Of a stretch of DNA of 64,000 bases, positions 1 to 10,789 are shown piece by piece. Numbering within the stretch: position 1 is the stretch's first letter; each line of letters starts with the position of its first letter. The notes below the pieces were generated by a model. The model saw only the letters and a list, made by a program, of their open reading frames with translations, had not been told where the DNA came from and ran no database searches. The translations under genes were made by a program, and so were the position numbers. This DNA comes from Hanleya hanleyi (Eukaryota; Mollusca; Polyplacophora; Lepidopleurida; Hanleyidae). The stretch covers positions 1-64,000 of the forward strand of contig JAVTVY010025107.1 in NCBI GenBank assembly GCA_036873755.1, in the 5' to 3' direction.

Positions 1-1335
1 ATACACTCACCTGCTCTCTTAATCATGGGTCATTGTTTGATACACTCACCCACTCTCCTAATCATGGGTCATTGTCTGATACACTCACCCACTCTCCTAA
101 TCATGGGTCATTGTCTGATACACTCACCCACTCTCCTAATCATGGGTCATTGTCTGATACACTCACCCACTCTCCTAATCATGGGTCATTGTCTGATACA
201 CTCACCTGCTCTCTTAATCATGGGTCATTGCTTGATACACTCACCCACTCTCCTAATCATGGGTCATTGTCTGATACTCACCCACTCTCCTAATCATGGG
301 TCATTGTCTGATACACTCACCCACTCTCCTAATCATGAGTCATTGTCTGATACACTCACCCCCTCTCCTAATCATGGGTCATTGTCTGATACACTCACCT
401 GCTCTCTTAATCATGGGTCATTGTTTGATACACTCACCCACTCTCCTAATCATGGGTCATTGTCTGATACACTCACCCACTCTCCTAATCATGGGTCATT
501 GTCTGATACACTCACCTATTCTTCTAATCATGGGTCATTGTCTGATACACTCACCTGCTCTCTTAATCATGGGTCATTGTTTGATACACTCACCCACTCT
601 CCTAATCATGGGTCATTGTCTGATACACTCACCTGCTCTCTTAATCATGGGTCATTGTTTGATACACTCACCCACTCTCCTAATCATGGGTCATTGTCTG
701 ATACACTCACCTGCTCTCTTAATCATGGGTCATTGTTTGATACACTCACCCACTATCCCAATCATGGGTCATTGTCTGATACACTCACCTATTCTTCTAA
801 TCATGGGTCATTGTCTGATACACTCACCTGCTCTCTTAATCATGGGTCATTGTTTGATACACTCACCCACTCTCCTAATCATGGGTCATTGTCTGATACA
901 CTCACCTGCTCTCTTAATCATGGGTCATTGTTTGATACACTCACCCACTCTCATAATCATGGGTCATTGTCTGATACACTCACCTGCTCTCTTAATCATG
1001 GGTCATTGTTTGATACACTCACCCACTATCCCAATCATGGGTCATTGTCTAGTACACTCACCTACTCTTGTGATCATGGGGACCTATTCTCTTAACCTTG
1101 GAGAACCTACTCTCTTAATCTCGGGTCATTGCCTGAGACACTCACCTACTCTGCTAATCATGGGTAATTGTCTGATACACTCACCTGATTGTCTGATGCA
1201 CACACCTACTCTCTTGATCATGCACCGTTGCCTGATACACTCAACTACTCTCCTAATCATAGGCCATTGGTTAATACACTCACCTACTCTCCTTATCATG
1301 GGTCATTGTCTGATACACTCACCTACTCTCACCTA
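1..1335. repeat. 39 bp tandem satellite (about 34 units)
   Basis: Head-to-tail copies of a 39 bp unit containing ATCATGGGTCATTGTCTGAT followed by a pyrimidine-rich half (ACACTCACCCACTCTCCTA). Because 39 is a multiple of three and the unit lacks stops in two frames, long open frames run through it; these are not evidence of a protein. Variant units (TGCTCTCTT, TATTCTTCT) recur in alternating higher-order order. The array degrades after about 1080 and ends against a LINE fragment. Confidence 0.95.
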
Positions 1336-1339
1336 CTCT

Positions 1340-2577
1340 CTAACCTCAAAAGCGAAATTCTACCTTGATGGTAATCTTCTTGAAATATCTGACGTTTATA
1401 CTTATTTAGGTATACCATTTAGGAAAAATGGAAAATTCTTATCTGCTCGTAAACACCTTGTCTCACAAGCTACTAAAGCAATGTTTGGTGTGTTGAAAAA
1501 AGTCAGAAATATGGATTTACCAATTGACTGTCAAGTTAAATTATTTGATGAAATGGTTAAGCCAGTCTTGTTATACGCTAGCGAAATATGGGGCTATGAG
1601 AAAATTGATGATATTGAAAAGGTGCATTTGTTCTTCTGTAAAAAAATACTTAGAATAAAGAGGAGTACCCCTAGTGTTATTGTTTACGGGGAACTTGGTA
1701 GGGTCCCTTTGGCAATTGATGTTTGTGTACGTATGATAACATTGTGGGCAAAAATCGTCTCTGGAAAAACTGAAAAACTCTCCAGTTTAGTTTATCACAT
1801 TCTGAGGTGTAATATTCCAGGAAAATCGCCATGGTTAAATAAGATAGAATTGATATTAAATGATTGTGGCTTAACATATATTTGGGCTTCCCAGCAGTTT
1901 AGTAGTGTAAAGTGGCTTGTTTCAATCGTAAGACAAAATTTAACTGATCAGTATTTTCAACATTGGCATGAAGAAATAAATAAATTGTCTAAAACAGAGT
2001 TTTACAAAATATTTAAACAACAAATTTCTTTAGAAAATTACCTCACTGTATTGCCTCCTGGACTGAGACATAGCATGACTAAATTTCGAACATCCAATCA
2101 TAGGCTACCGATTGAAACAGGTCGCTGGACTGGTGTCCCTCGTCAGAATAGAGTATGTATATTATGTGAGAGTGGAGATATTGGAGATGAATCTCATATT
2201 TTATTTTACTGTATTCGACTTGAAGAACTCAGAAATAGATATATACCATCATATTATTATAAATATCCCAATGAGTTTAAGACAAAGGATTTGTTCAATA
2301 ACCCTTCGAAAAATGTATTGATAAATTTAAGTAGGTTTATTCAAAGGGCTATGACTTTGGTAAGCGTTCAAGCCCAAGAGTGATTTTGATGAACCATTTG
2401 ACTAGATAGTAACGACAAGTACTACAAGCTGAATCTATACATAAATTATCATTTGTATATTGTCTCATGTACTAGAATGTACCTGACATCCTGTCCACCA
2501 CTGTATTATTCTGTTTTCACCCCTAATACCAGTGAATCTGGTCTGGGAGTAATAAAGTATTCGTATTCGTATTCGAG
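1340..2577 (+). mobile_element. 5'-truncated non-LTR retrotransposon (LINE), 3' part of ORF2
   Basis: An open frame to the TGA at 2381-2383 encodes about 345 residues of the region downstream of the reverse transcriptase active site. It begins near a YLGIPF motif (thumb side of the RT) and continues through VKPVLLYASEIWG, a recurrent block after the RT of many LINEs. It ends with a CCHC zf-RVT-like knuckle, C-x2-C then H-x5-C (CILCESGDIGDESHILFYC). The catalytic FADD box is absent because of 5' truncation. The 3' UTR ends with AATAAAG and (TATTCG)n at 2551-2577, a plausible simple-repeat tail. No frameshift is seen, so the copy is fairly young. It sits inside the 39 bp satellite, whose open frame is fused to it by chance. 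The clade is not assigned. Confidence 0.85.
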
Positions 2578-3015
2578 AATCTTCTATTCATCTGAGTAAC
2601 CATAAAAAGGTTTCGACCAAGCCAAGATCGGGCGATGCAGAATCGGCTATACTCGATTAACTCACGAACATTTACTAAAAAAGGAACCAGTCCCAAAGTG
2701 TATTCCATGCCACGAAGATCTCACAGTGAAACATATTTTGATCTACTGGATAGGTTTTAAGATTGTAAGAGATTCTGTTTATCAAGCAGCTACTTTAGAA
2801 GATCTTTTTAGTCGGGTAAAAGAAGACTGTATTTTAGGTTATTTGAGAGAATTCGGTTTGTTGCAGAAATTTTAATGTATGTACATGTATTGGTGTGTTG
2901 TGTTGATTATTTCTGGTTTGCTGGGTTGTGGACTTGTTTTTGTTGGAATACTTAGTTATTTGTTTGATCGTTGCTGTATAGCTAAAATATTGCTGAACAC
3001 GACGTTAAATCTGAA

Positions 3016-3051
<36 letters not shown>
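2578..3051 (+). mobile_element. 3' fragment of a second LINE (I/Nimb-like) with (CT)n tail
   Basis: The frame 2633-2875 encodes a degenerate C-terminus with RLTHEHLL and a C-x2-C...H pattern (CIPCHEDLTVKH), typical of the end of RNase H-bearing LINEs. The 3' UTR follows and finishes with TATAGCTAAAATATTGCTGA, the CGACGTTAA core and a (CT)n tract at 3020-3051. The same tail recurs at 21990-22061 (SINE), 52263-52345 and 62766-62830, so several retroposons here probably use one reverse transcriptase. The fragment is 5'-truncated and abuts the preceding LINE. The clade name is from family knowledge and is uncertain. Confidence 0.7.
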
Positions 3052-3053
<2 letters not shown>

Positions 3054-3085
3054 TAACCATGTGTCATTGTCTGATGCACTGGGTC
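3052..3085. repeat. Orphan unit of the 39 bp satellite beyond the LINEs
   Basis: CATGTGTCATTGTCTGATGC matches the satellite unit of 1-1335 with two substitutions. The LINE fragments at 1340-3051 therefore landed inside the array and separated its last unit. Confidence 0.75.
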
Positions 3086-4335
3086 TTAGTGTCCCACAGA
3101 TTATTGGGCAGACTGTATAAACGAGTCTTTGAGTCCCATACAGTATTGGGCAGACTGTATAAACGAGTCTTCGTGTCCCATAGAGTATTGGGCGGACTGT
3201 ATAAACGAGACATCGTGTCCCATATAGTATTGGGCGGACTGTATAAACGAGTCTTCGTGTCCCATAGAGTATTGGGCGGACTGTATAAACGAGACATCGT
3301 GTCCCATATAGTATTGGGCATGCTGCATAAACGAGTCTTCGAGTCCCATAGAGTACTGGGCAGACTGTATAAACAAGTCTTTGCGTCCCATACAGTATTG
3401 GGCATACTGTATAAACAAGTCTTCAAGTCCCATAGAGTATTGGGCGGACTGTATAAACGAGTCTTTGTGTCTCATATATTATTGGGCATACTGCATAAAC
3501 GAGTCTTCGAGTCTCATACAGTATTGGGCAGACTGTATAAACGAGTCTTAGAGTCCCATACAGTATTGGGCAGACTGTATAAACGAGTTTTCGAGTCCCA
3601 TACAGTATTGGGCAGACTGTATAAACGAGTCTTTGTGTTCCATACAGTATTGGGCAGACTGTATAAACGAGACTTCGAGTCCCATACAGTATTGGGCAGA
3701 CTGTATAAACGAGTCTTCCAGTCCCATACAGTATTGGGCAGACTGTATAAACGAGTCTTTGTGTCCCATACAGTATTGGGCAGACCGTATAAACGAGTCT
3801 TCGAGTCCCGTACAGTATTGGGCATACTGTATAAACGAGTCTTCGAGTCCCATAGATTATTGAGCATACTGTATAAACGAGACTTCGAGTCCCATACAGT
3901 ATTGGATGGACTGTATGAACGAGTCTTCGAGTTCCATATAGTATTGGGCAGACTGTATAAACGAGTATTCGAGTCCCATAGATTATTGGGCATACTGTAT
4001 AAACGAGACTTCGAGTCCGATACAGTATTGGGCGGACCGTATAAATGAGTCTTCGAGTCCCATACATTATTGGGTGGACTGTATGAACGAGTGTTTGAGT
4101 CCCATACAGTATTGGGCGGACTGTATCAACGAGTCTCCGAGTCCCGTACAGTATTGGACATACTGTATAAACAAGTCTTCGAGTTCCATACGGTATTGGG
4201 CGGACTGTATCAACGAGTCTTCGAGTCTCATACGGTATTGAGCAGACTGTATAAACGAGTCTTCGGGTCCGATACAGTATTGGGCAGACTATATAAACGA
4301 GTCTTCGAATCCTATACAGTATTGGGGGACTATAA
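3086..4335. repeat. 42 bp tandem satellite (about 29 units)
   Basis: The unit is 42 bp, built from GTCCCATACAGTATTGGGCA and GACTGTATAAACGAGTCTTC plus GA. It begins directly after the orphan 39 bp unit. CCCATACAGTATTGGG is an imperfect palindrome inside each unit. It is open in several frames on both strands because 42 is divisible by three. I do not call a protein. Confidence 0.95.
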
Positions 4336-4371
4336 TCGAGGCCTACGAGGTAATCAGTCTCCTATAATATA

Positions 4372-4725
4372 AACAGTGCAACAACATTAAGTTCCCCACA
4401 AAGCGTTGCTTGATATGTCCGAAGATATTTGGCCGAACGCGACGAAATTTTGCACACACTGTCCCAGTAATCAAGCCGACCCGGTGTATCAAGGATTATC
4501 CTGTAGGTACAGTTGTGCTCTAATGAGCATGCGCAAACTGGAACTCGGTAGGATTGTGAAAATTACACAAACACATTCAACCAGATTTTTCAATGGCAAA
4601 TGTCCATTTCATCACACATTCAACATGTTCACTGGGTGTCTCGACTCCCAGTAATCGTTAAAATCGCGTGTAACCACCACGACTCTGTATCACATTCCGA
4701 CAACGAGCTCGCATCGTGTTGATGA
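4372..4725. repeat. Left long TIR of the Tc1-like element
   Basis: This matches the reverse complement of 6230-6579 with scattered substitutions. The right TIR includes the last 20 or so transposase codons and the stop, so this left TIR carries an antisense copy of the coding end. That is unusual for Tc1 elements. Confidence 0.85.
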
Positions 4726-4954
4726 TGGCAGTTTGAAAATGTCAAAATGTCGATCGCCCAGTCTTGAAATTTATTCGTGTGGTTGTGCATTCAGGACATG
4801 ACACACGCCACAAGAAATTTATGCGTTTTCACATGACCTGCGTCAGGTAATGTGATGTCCGAGATGGTCAATAAATACGGTCGCATACCCGAAAAGCCCA
4901 TATTACTGCCCGCAAGTATTGGGCGTTAAAAGTTGCAAATTTCTGTGGTAAATC

Positions 4955-6297
4955 ATGCCTCGCTTATCGAATATGGATAGGGCTATTGCAATTGGCCTTT
5001 TGGAGGCTAATACGCCTGTAAAACAGGTTGCGCGTGGAATGGGGGTGTCTCCTAATGCCATTCGTAAGTTACAAGCCAAATTTCTCCAAACTGGAGATGT
5101 GACGTATCTACCGAGAAGTGAAAGGCCCAGGGCAACCACACAACGGCAAGATCGGCGAATCGCAAACGTCGCACTCAGGAACAGAAGGTCATCAGTTATG
5201 AGGGTCTGCATGTGCCACAAAAATTCGAATACCATTTTCGTCGACCAATCACTTTCTTAGTGTCAAGATCATTCTTTGCATGACGCGCGAACGGAAAACG
5301 TCTCACTGGCTTGCGCAAAAGTCAAATTCAGGCATTTCAGAATGTTTTGAAACTGAATTTTGGAACAGAAACGCTAGAATCAAGGTTTCCGCTGAAAAAT
5401 CTCATACCTGTAATCAGTATGATAAATGCGCGGTGACATTGCTAAATCATTGTCGAATGTGGCGCGAATTCAGCTCGTTGCTCAATTCAATTAACTCACA
5501 TTTTGAATTCCCGCACCAGAAGTCCGAGATCAGATTCGAGCAGATGCCGGGGCTAGGAGGTTGAGTACCTAAACAATTATGAGACGCCTAAAAGCCGTCG
5601 GATTACGTGCTAGGCACATGGTTAAGAAAGCCTTGTTGCTTCGCTGTCATAAGATAGCGCGTCTGCGGTGGGCAACAAATCATGTTCGATGAACTAGACA
5701 GCAATGGGCCAATGGTCTTCTCAGCGACGAAACGCGTATCTGTCTCCGCCATGTTGACGGTAGGAGACTTATGTGGTGTCGGCATGGTGAAGAGCATGCA
5801 GAGTGCTGCGTGAAGCCCGTAACGGCCTTTGGTGGTGGCAGCGTAATGGTGTGGGCAGCGTAATTAGTACCACAGGCAAAACCGATCTGGTGCATATTGA
5901 GGGAAACTTGAACGCCCATCGCTACGTTGCTGAAGTTCTCCGTCCACAGGTTTTGCCCCACGCAGGCGCCGTCGGTGATGGATTTGTCTTCATGGACTAC
6001 AATGCCCGTCCACATCGGGCAAGGGTTGTAAATGACTTCTTCCAAACTGAAGGCATTGAGCGGATGCAGTGGTCCGCCAGTTCTCCGGATCTCAACCCCA
6101 TCGAACATCTCTGGGATCAGTTGAAGCAAGCGGTCTATCGTCGAGTTGGGATGGAGTCAGATCTTGATGATGTGAGACGCCTGCTTCAGGAGGATTGGTT
6201 AGCCATCCCGCAAAATCGGATCACACGCCTCATCAACACGATGCAAGCTCGTTGTCGGAACGTGATGCTGTGTCGTGGTGGTTGCACCCGATTTTAA
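4955..6297 (+). pseudogene. Tc1-like transposase (DD34E type), multiply disrupted
   Basis: 4955-5190 encodes an N-terminal helix-turn-helix (MPRLSNMDRAIAIGLLEA onward) that would bind the TIR. 5579-5862 in frame 2 carries the LRARH region and the first catalytic Asp (LLSDETRI), followed by GGGSVMVWAA. 5803-6297 in frame 1 carries the rest, with SPDLNPIEHLW holding the catalytic Glu. The second catalytic position, in FMDYNARPH, is Tyr where this family has Asp; 34 residues separate it from the Glu. Other damage: about 350 bp of unrelated sequence around 5200-5570, a TGA near 5690, and a frameshift near 5860. The protein would normally be about 340 residues and nuclear. It cannot be active. Confidence 0.9.
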
Positions 6298-6579
6298 CGA
6301 TTACTGGCCGTCGAGACACCCAGAGAACATGTTGAATGTGTGATGAAATGAACATTTGCCATTGAAAAATCTGGTTGAATCCGTGTAATTTTCAAAATCC
6401 GACCGAGTTCCAGTTTGCGCATGCTCATTAGAGCACAACTGCACCTGCAGGATAATCATTGATACACCGTGTTCGCTTGATTACTGGGATAGTGTGTGCA
6501 AAATTTCATTGCGATCGGGCAAATATCTTTGAACATATCAAACAACGCTTTGGGGGAAACTTACTTTTGTTGCACTGTT
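6230..6579. repeat. Right long TIR of the Tc1-like element
   Basis: This is the partner of 4372-4725. It overlaps the 3' end of the transposase reading frame (stop at 6295-6297). Confidence 0.85.
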
Positions 6580-6581
6580 TA

Positions 6582-6965
6582 TATACGTTCTCAGCCGCCA
6601 TGTTATTTATTTAGTATATATTTGCTTGATGTATGCGCTCCATGCTTTCTGGAAGTCAGAGCAATAAACGTTTGGTTGACATAATGCCAATAAGTAACTT
6701 CCCGGAGCAAGGGTATCAGATGTGATGAACAGTAGAGAATACGATTCGAATATTTACCGTTTGGTTCATGTTTGAACTCGTCATATACCGGATGAGGTGG
6801 TAATAATTTAAGGATGAGTGTATGATCAAGTTGATCAATGCACATGTCAATAAAGGAATAGATATGATACCATGATAGTTTTGTCCCACGTCAATACCCC
6901 TACAGTATGTGATGCATTGGAACATTAGTATTACGGATAACCTTTACTGTCAGCTCAATACTAAA
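6582..6965. other. Intergenic, nothing recognised
   Basis: AT-rich unique-looking DNA between the Tc1 element and the next TIR element. No convincing frame, repeat or RNA signature. Confidence 0.5.
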
Positions 6966-7521
6966 TTAGTCGTCTGCTTTGGAGCTTGTCAATAATCAAT
7001 AGGTAGTTCTGTCATTTTCCATTTTTGCGGCGTGTATACAAAACTGAACTCTACCAAGTGACTACCATTACTTCATGACATTGATAATATATCACACTTG
7101 AAATTACTTTGTAATTATCTCCATATATACCATTACTGTTGCTTCGTGTACCGGGAGACGTCATAATGTATTCGTGTTCACTGGCACAAAAGTCATAATG
7201 CCGTGTACGGCCATAGAGGTGTGTGCGGTTTATCATTCGACATTCACTGTGCATGACACACCCATGGACCGCTTGTAATTACTTTATACGGCATAAATGA
7301 CCTTTGTCAACACGAACAAGAATAATTCAGCCCCGGTTCATGAAAAAACCGTACTGGAGTTTCATATGGAGAGAATTACAAAGTTATTTCATGCGTGATA
7401 TATTATCAATATCATAGAGTAATTTTGTAGAGTTCAGTTTGATACAACACACGCTGCAAAAAAGAAAATGTTTGCATAGTTCACTATTGATTTCTGACAA
7501 GCTCCACAGTTGGACCGACTC
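6966..7521. mobile_element. Non-autonomous DNA element with about 60 bp TIRs, copy 1
   Basis: The left end (TTAGTCGTCTGCTTTGGAGC then TTGTCAATAATCAATAGG) is mirrored at 7450-7521 (CTATTGATTTCTGACAAGCT). The same ends bound 59829-61372, and internal blocks also match (for example CACACCCATGGACCGC here and CACACCCATTGACCGC there). No coding capacity. The target duplication is not clear for this copy. Confidence 0.65.
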
Positions 7522-7965
7522 ATATCTTAGGGTTCTAGCTTATTTATATTGCACAAAACGTAAGTTCGCTGAAAAGTCGGTGCCATGGTGATATTTTGAA
7601 AACGGTTTGAACGAGTATGTCGAGACAATGGGTCATGGCTCTGCGAATAAGACGCTTAATAAGCCGCTTTTTGAGAAATATAAAAACTCAATACGGCATG
7701 TTTTAAGTAGGCCTGTTGCCAGGCATTATTTGAGGAAGCAATAGAACGATTAAACTTAATGTAAAGACCTGTTGTAGCGCTTCAGTTCGATTATTTTCTC
7801 TTGGAAGAAAATGGCTACTTGAGTCAGGGAAACGCGCTTTAATTCACATTTCGACATCTTTACGAGAAACGCGCGACATTGCTGAACGGTCAATTTACAA
7901 CGATACTGAGTTAGTCATTATCACTTCGTTGTCAAATATTTATCTATTTTTGTCTATTATTGAGG
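7522..7965. other. Intergenic, nothing recognised
   Basis: No supportable gene, RNA or repeat. Confidence 0.5.
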
Positions 7966-8408
7966 GATCTATCTTCCTATAGTGTCCACGCTATCTCCCT
8001 ATAGTGTCCTCTCTATCTCCCTATTGTGTACTTTCTATCTCCCTATAGTGTCCTCTCTATCTCCCTATTGTGTACTTTCTATCTCCCTATAGTATAATCT
8101 CTATCTCCCTATAGTGTCCTCTCTTTATAGTGTCCTCTCTATCTCCTTATAGTGTCCTCTCTATCTCCCTATTGTGTACTTTCTATCTCCCTATAGTATA
8201 ATCTCTATCTCCCTATAGTGTCCTCTCTTTATAGTGTCCTCTCTATCTCCTTATAGTGTCCTCTCTTTATAGTGTCCTCTCTATCTCCCTATAGTGTCAT
8301 CTCTATCTCCATATTGTGTACTTTCCATCTCCCTACAGTATAATCTCTATCTCCCTATAGTGTCCTCTCTTTATAGTGTCCTCTCTATCTCCTTATAGTG
8401 TCCTCTGG
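7966..8408. repeat. About 22 bp minisatellite
   Basis: Irregular tandem copies of CTATCTCCCTATAGTGTCCT, with shorter CTTTATAGTGTCCTCT variants and higher-order duplication of blocks (compare 8040-8130 with 8160-8250). Confidence 0.9.
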
Positions 8409-8997
8409 CGAGGCTTATAGGCAGACGAAAATGTCAAATTAAGAAATATAAATAGATTCATCAGGTATGAAACATGGCTGCTACGCCAATCGATATGTAA
8501 AACTCTTGTGTCGATTCTCAGCATGAAATTTGGCATTTAGGCCTGGAGAGCATTTTTGATATAGAGCCATCGCGAACTTATGTAGGTAAGAACTACTAGA
8601 TTTCAAAATTGCCATACACCAGTATTTCGCAGAAGCATCTGAAATACTGCACCTATCTATATGAAAACATTTTTGTTGGTCATTTGTCAAATATTGATGG
8701 AAAGTGTCATGGATGGCCGCCATGGGAAACCAATTTCAGTCAACAATTCAATAACGACACACTATATATACGGTACATTATTCCAGACGCTACACTGGTA
8801 TTTCAAGGGACCAGCACGACTATAATGTAGATATATTACAACAGATATGGTGTATATGTGGTATTGTTGGGAGATTTTAACGGGCAATGAGGGGGAAGGC
8901 ATACATGGAAACAAACCTTGTGTTAACCAGAATGGAACGAGAATATTAGAGACAGAGAACACATTTGAGTTATATACAAAAGCCGCGGAACACATTT
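8409..8997. other. Intergenic, nothing recognised
   Basis: No gene seen. Homology to the virus-like family starts abruptly at about 8998, so element A's left TIR is missing rather than hidden here. Confidence 0.5.
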
Positions 8998-9034
8998 GAA
9001 GCGGGGCCTGAACTCGGTCCGCCCCAGCCCCCCA

Positions 9035-9260
9035 GCCCCGGCGCGCAATTTTATCCGGTATTGTTAGCGCGCGCCGGGGTCAAAGGTCAGTTCCGGTCAC
9101 GTGAACGGAAGCGGAAGTGACCTCACAGAGGTCATATGCAAATGTCATTTCCGAGCTCTGAGCTCCACACGCTTTGAGCTCCAAGAGCTCCGATCCAAGA
9201 GCTCTGCCACACGGGAGCTCCCACCACCACCACCACAACCGGGCGAGGTCCGCCATCTTC
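9035..9260 (+). promoter_or_regulatory. Element A enhancer-like module and hairpin remnant
   Basis: Short arms CCCCGGCGCGC and GCGCGCGCCGGGG (9036-9076) enclose the loop AATTTTATCCGGTATTGTTA. To the right lie GGGGTCAAAGGTCA (a DR1-type nuclear-receptor site), GGTCACGTGAAC (E-box), CGGAAGCGGAAGTGA (ETS-type sites) and ATGCAAAT (POU octamer). Next comes the GAGCTC-rich block (TTCCGAGCTCTGAGCTCC) shared by all four elements, and a CCACCACC run. The same order occurs at 48462-48590 in D. Motif names are from general knowledge; function is inferred. Confidence 0.65.
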
Positions 9261-9367
9261 AGTCCGTGTCTTTTCGGTGACGGAGTGTGAACATGTTAGC
9301 ACATGTACTGACCTGTCTGTGGGGTTTTTCCCACAATGTCGTTCACTTCCGAGTCCCTTCGGTCACT

Positions 9368-9538
9368 TCCCGAAAAGACACGGAGGTGGCCGAAGAGACA
9401 CGGAGGTGCCCGAAGATGTCACGGAGGTCACCGAAGATGTCACGGAGGTGCCCGAAGATGTCACGGAGGTGCCCGAAGAGACACGGAGGTCACCGAAGAT
9501 GTCACGGAGATCACCGAAGAGACACGGAGGTGCCCGAA
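9368..9538 (+). promoter_or_regulatory. 21 bp tandem repeats upstream of the TATA box (A)
   Basis: About eight direct copies of a 21 bp unit alternating CACGGAGGTGCCCGAAGA and CACGGAGGTCACCGAAGATG forms. They end 20 bp before the TATA box. The same array precedes the D gene. This layout recalls tandem promoter-proximal activator sites. The frame through them (RRSPKMSRR type) starts outside and has no downstream continuation, so I treat it as non-coding. Confidence 0.75.
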
Positions 9539-9558
9539 CATGATACCAGCTAGCGTGC

Positions 9559-9566
9559 TATAAAAG
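9559..9566 (+). promoter_or_regulatory. TATA box of the element A zinc-finger gene
   Basis: TATAAAAG, 53 bp before the ATG at 9612. D has the TATA box at the same distance. The stretch between (GGCCTGGCCGTTTCATC onward) is nearly identical in A and D. Confidence 0.8.
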
Positions 9567-9611
9567 GGAAGCGGCCTGGCCGTTTCATCGGACACTCTGT
9601 CAACCACCAAG

Positions 9612-10505
9612 ATGTTCACTTGTACTACGTGCTCGAAATCATTCACTCGTCTGCACGACTTGCGCCGCCATGAGGCTACCAAGCACGAAGGAACCGCCCG
9701 GTATAGCTGTACGATATGTACACTGTCGTTTCAGCGCCCGGATCATTTACAGCGCCACACACGTGCACGCCATGAAGTACCCAAGCGTCCATGCGAAGAA
9801 TGTGGTCGGCTTTTCAAACTGACCAGTCAGTTGCTGCGACACCAACGCACACGACACCCTGTTCCGCAGCCACGTTTGCAGGTAGAAGAGCCCGGAGGCA
9901 CCAATATCGAGACAGGGAGAACTCCCATCCATCGCACGAGGGCCGATCATGATGTCGCCCTAATTCAACAGTCAAATTCCGACGACAAGACCGTGGGCCA
10001 GATTTTGTACGACGTGGAGGGCAAAGTACACTTCGTGGACGAACCCATAAATGTTCCTAGCGATCTGCTACACGAAGACCATCCAATGAGTGACATCTAT
10101 CGGCGCCATTGGCCCATGATCCGGCACTGTTTCTACCGTCATCGCCCTATTCAAGATATCTACAATTTCCGACGGACCGACCTCGCCCGTCTACGCAGCT
10201 ACGTGGAAGCCATCTTCAACGATCAAACTACGGCCTTCAAGTTGAATCTGGCGTTTGGTTATGTGCTACAGCATAAGGACACAGACCAAGCCCGATATTT
10301 TTACCCGAGCAGTAACATCCGGGTATTTGACCAACCGTTTACCATCATTAACCGGGCGTCGCTAGAGGCGATGCTGGAGAAACTGGACACCGTGGATCCC
10401 TTGGAATGGGCCCAACGACAACGCCCCAACACCAAGTGGACAGTGGAGAGGGTGACCAATGTTACCTTTTTCGTTACCAAGCTGACCGACCACCCCATCG
10501 GCTGA
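9612..10505 (+). CDS. C2H2 zinc-finger protein with conserved C-terminal domain (element A), intact
   Basis: A 297-residue open frame starting at an ATG in the context ACCAAGATG. Three C2H2 fingers, all C-x2-C-x12-H-x4-H: C4/C7/H20/H25, C33/C36/H49/H54 and C61/C64/H77/H82. These suggest nucleic-acid binding in the nucleus. A variable acidic or polar linker runs to about residue 135. The C-terminal domain (about 140-297) contains RSYVEAIFNDQ, FKLNLAFGY, DPLEWA, RPNTKW and a final DHPIG. I recall this C-terminal domain from uncharacterised multicopy proteins of aquatic invertebrates, but cannot name a function. The D copy (50940) is a close paralogue. The gene has its own TATA box and poly(A) signal, has no intron, and is the only undamaged zinc-finger gene in the window, so it may be expressed. 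Confidence 0.85.
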   Translation: MFTCTTCSKSFTRLHDLRRHEATKHEGTARYSCTICTLSFQRPDHLQRHTRARHEVPKRPCEECGRLFKLTSQLLRHQRTRHPVPQPRLQVEEPGGTNIETGRTPIHRTRADHDVALIQQSNSDDKTVGQILYDVEGKVHFVDEPINVPSDLLHEDHPMSDIYRRHWPMIRHCFYRHRPIQDIYNFRRTDLARLRSYVEAIFNDQTTAFKLNLAFGYVLQHKDTDQARYFYPSSNIRVFDQPFTIINRASLEAMLEKLDTVDPLEWAQRQRPNTKWTVERVTNVTFFVTKLTDHPIG

Positions 10506-10682
10506 ATGCGTCACCCGTGCACTGATGAATACCATAACATGCCGTACATACTCTATATGTCTACATGCTGATCGTTGACTTGAGCTCAGTAAACACTTGT
10601 ATACCTAATGTGACGGTTCGTTAAATAATAAAACATGGTGTTTGATATTTCAATTTGTTTTGCTGTGAACATACTAAATATG

Positions 10683-10733
10683 CCCAGGGCGGCTCCCCCA
10701 GCCTGCGTATGATGTAACATTGGGGATAATAAA
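10683..10733 (+). terminator. Poly(A) region of element A gene (degenerate stem-loop plus AATAAA)
   Basis: This aligns with the conserved 3' ends of B, C and D, with GGCGGCTCCCCCAGC, then GTATGATGTAACATTGGGGA and AATAAA at 10728-10733. In this copy the left stem arm has decayed. A second AATAAA-like site is at about 10625. Confidence 0.6.
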
Positions 10734-10789
10734 CTGTATGAACATTGCTGAACTTGTTGTTATTCACGACAACGGCTATCCGATTGTAC

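Larger units (their letters stand above)
4372..6579 (+). mobile_element. Tc1/mariner-like DNA transposon, inactive
   Basis: The element is bounded by TA dinucleotides (4370-4371 and 6580-6581) and begins AACAGTGCAACA, mirrored at the right end (TGTTGCACTGTT). The terminal inverted repeats are about 350 bp (4372-4725 and 6230-6579). It contains one broken transposase gene. Insertion is just beyond the 42 bp satellite. Confidence 0.92.

Noticed and set aside
25..1095. Long open frames through the 39 bp satellite
   Set aside because: The unit length is a multiple of three and contains no stop in those frames; no other coding signs.
296..2383. A 695-codon protein with an N-terminal repeat domain
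   Set aside because: It is the satellite frame read by chance into a truncated LINE ORF.
2879..4372. Frames of 100-389 codons on both strands in the 42 bp repeat
   Set aside because: Repeat artefacts; all are periodic with 14 residues.
7966..8408. CRISPR-like array
   Set aside because: Units are contiguous with no unique spacers; eukaryotic minisatellite. The same holds for the arrays at 22466, 30100 and 10790.
9277..9563. Arg/Ser/Pro-rich frames (RRSPKMSRR) as a basic protein
   Set aside because: They follow the 21 bp promoter repeats, exist in three overlapping frames and end before the TATA box.
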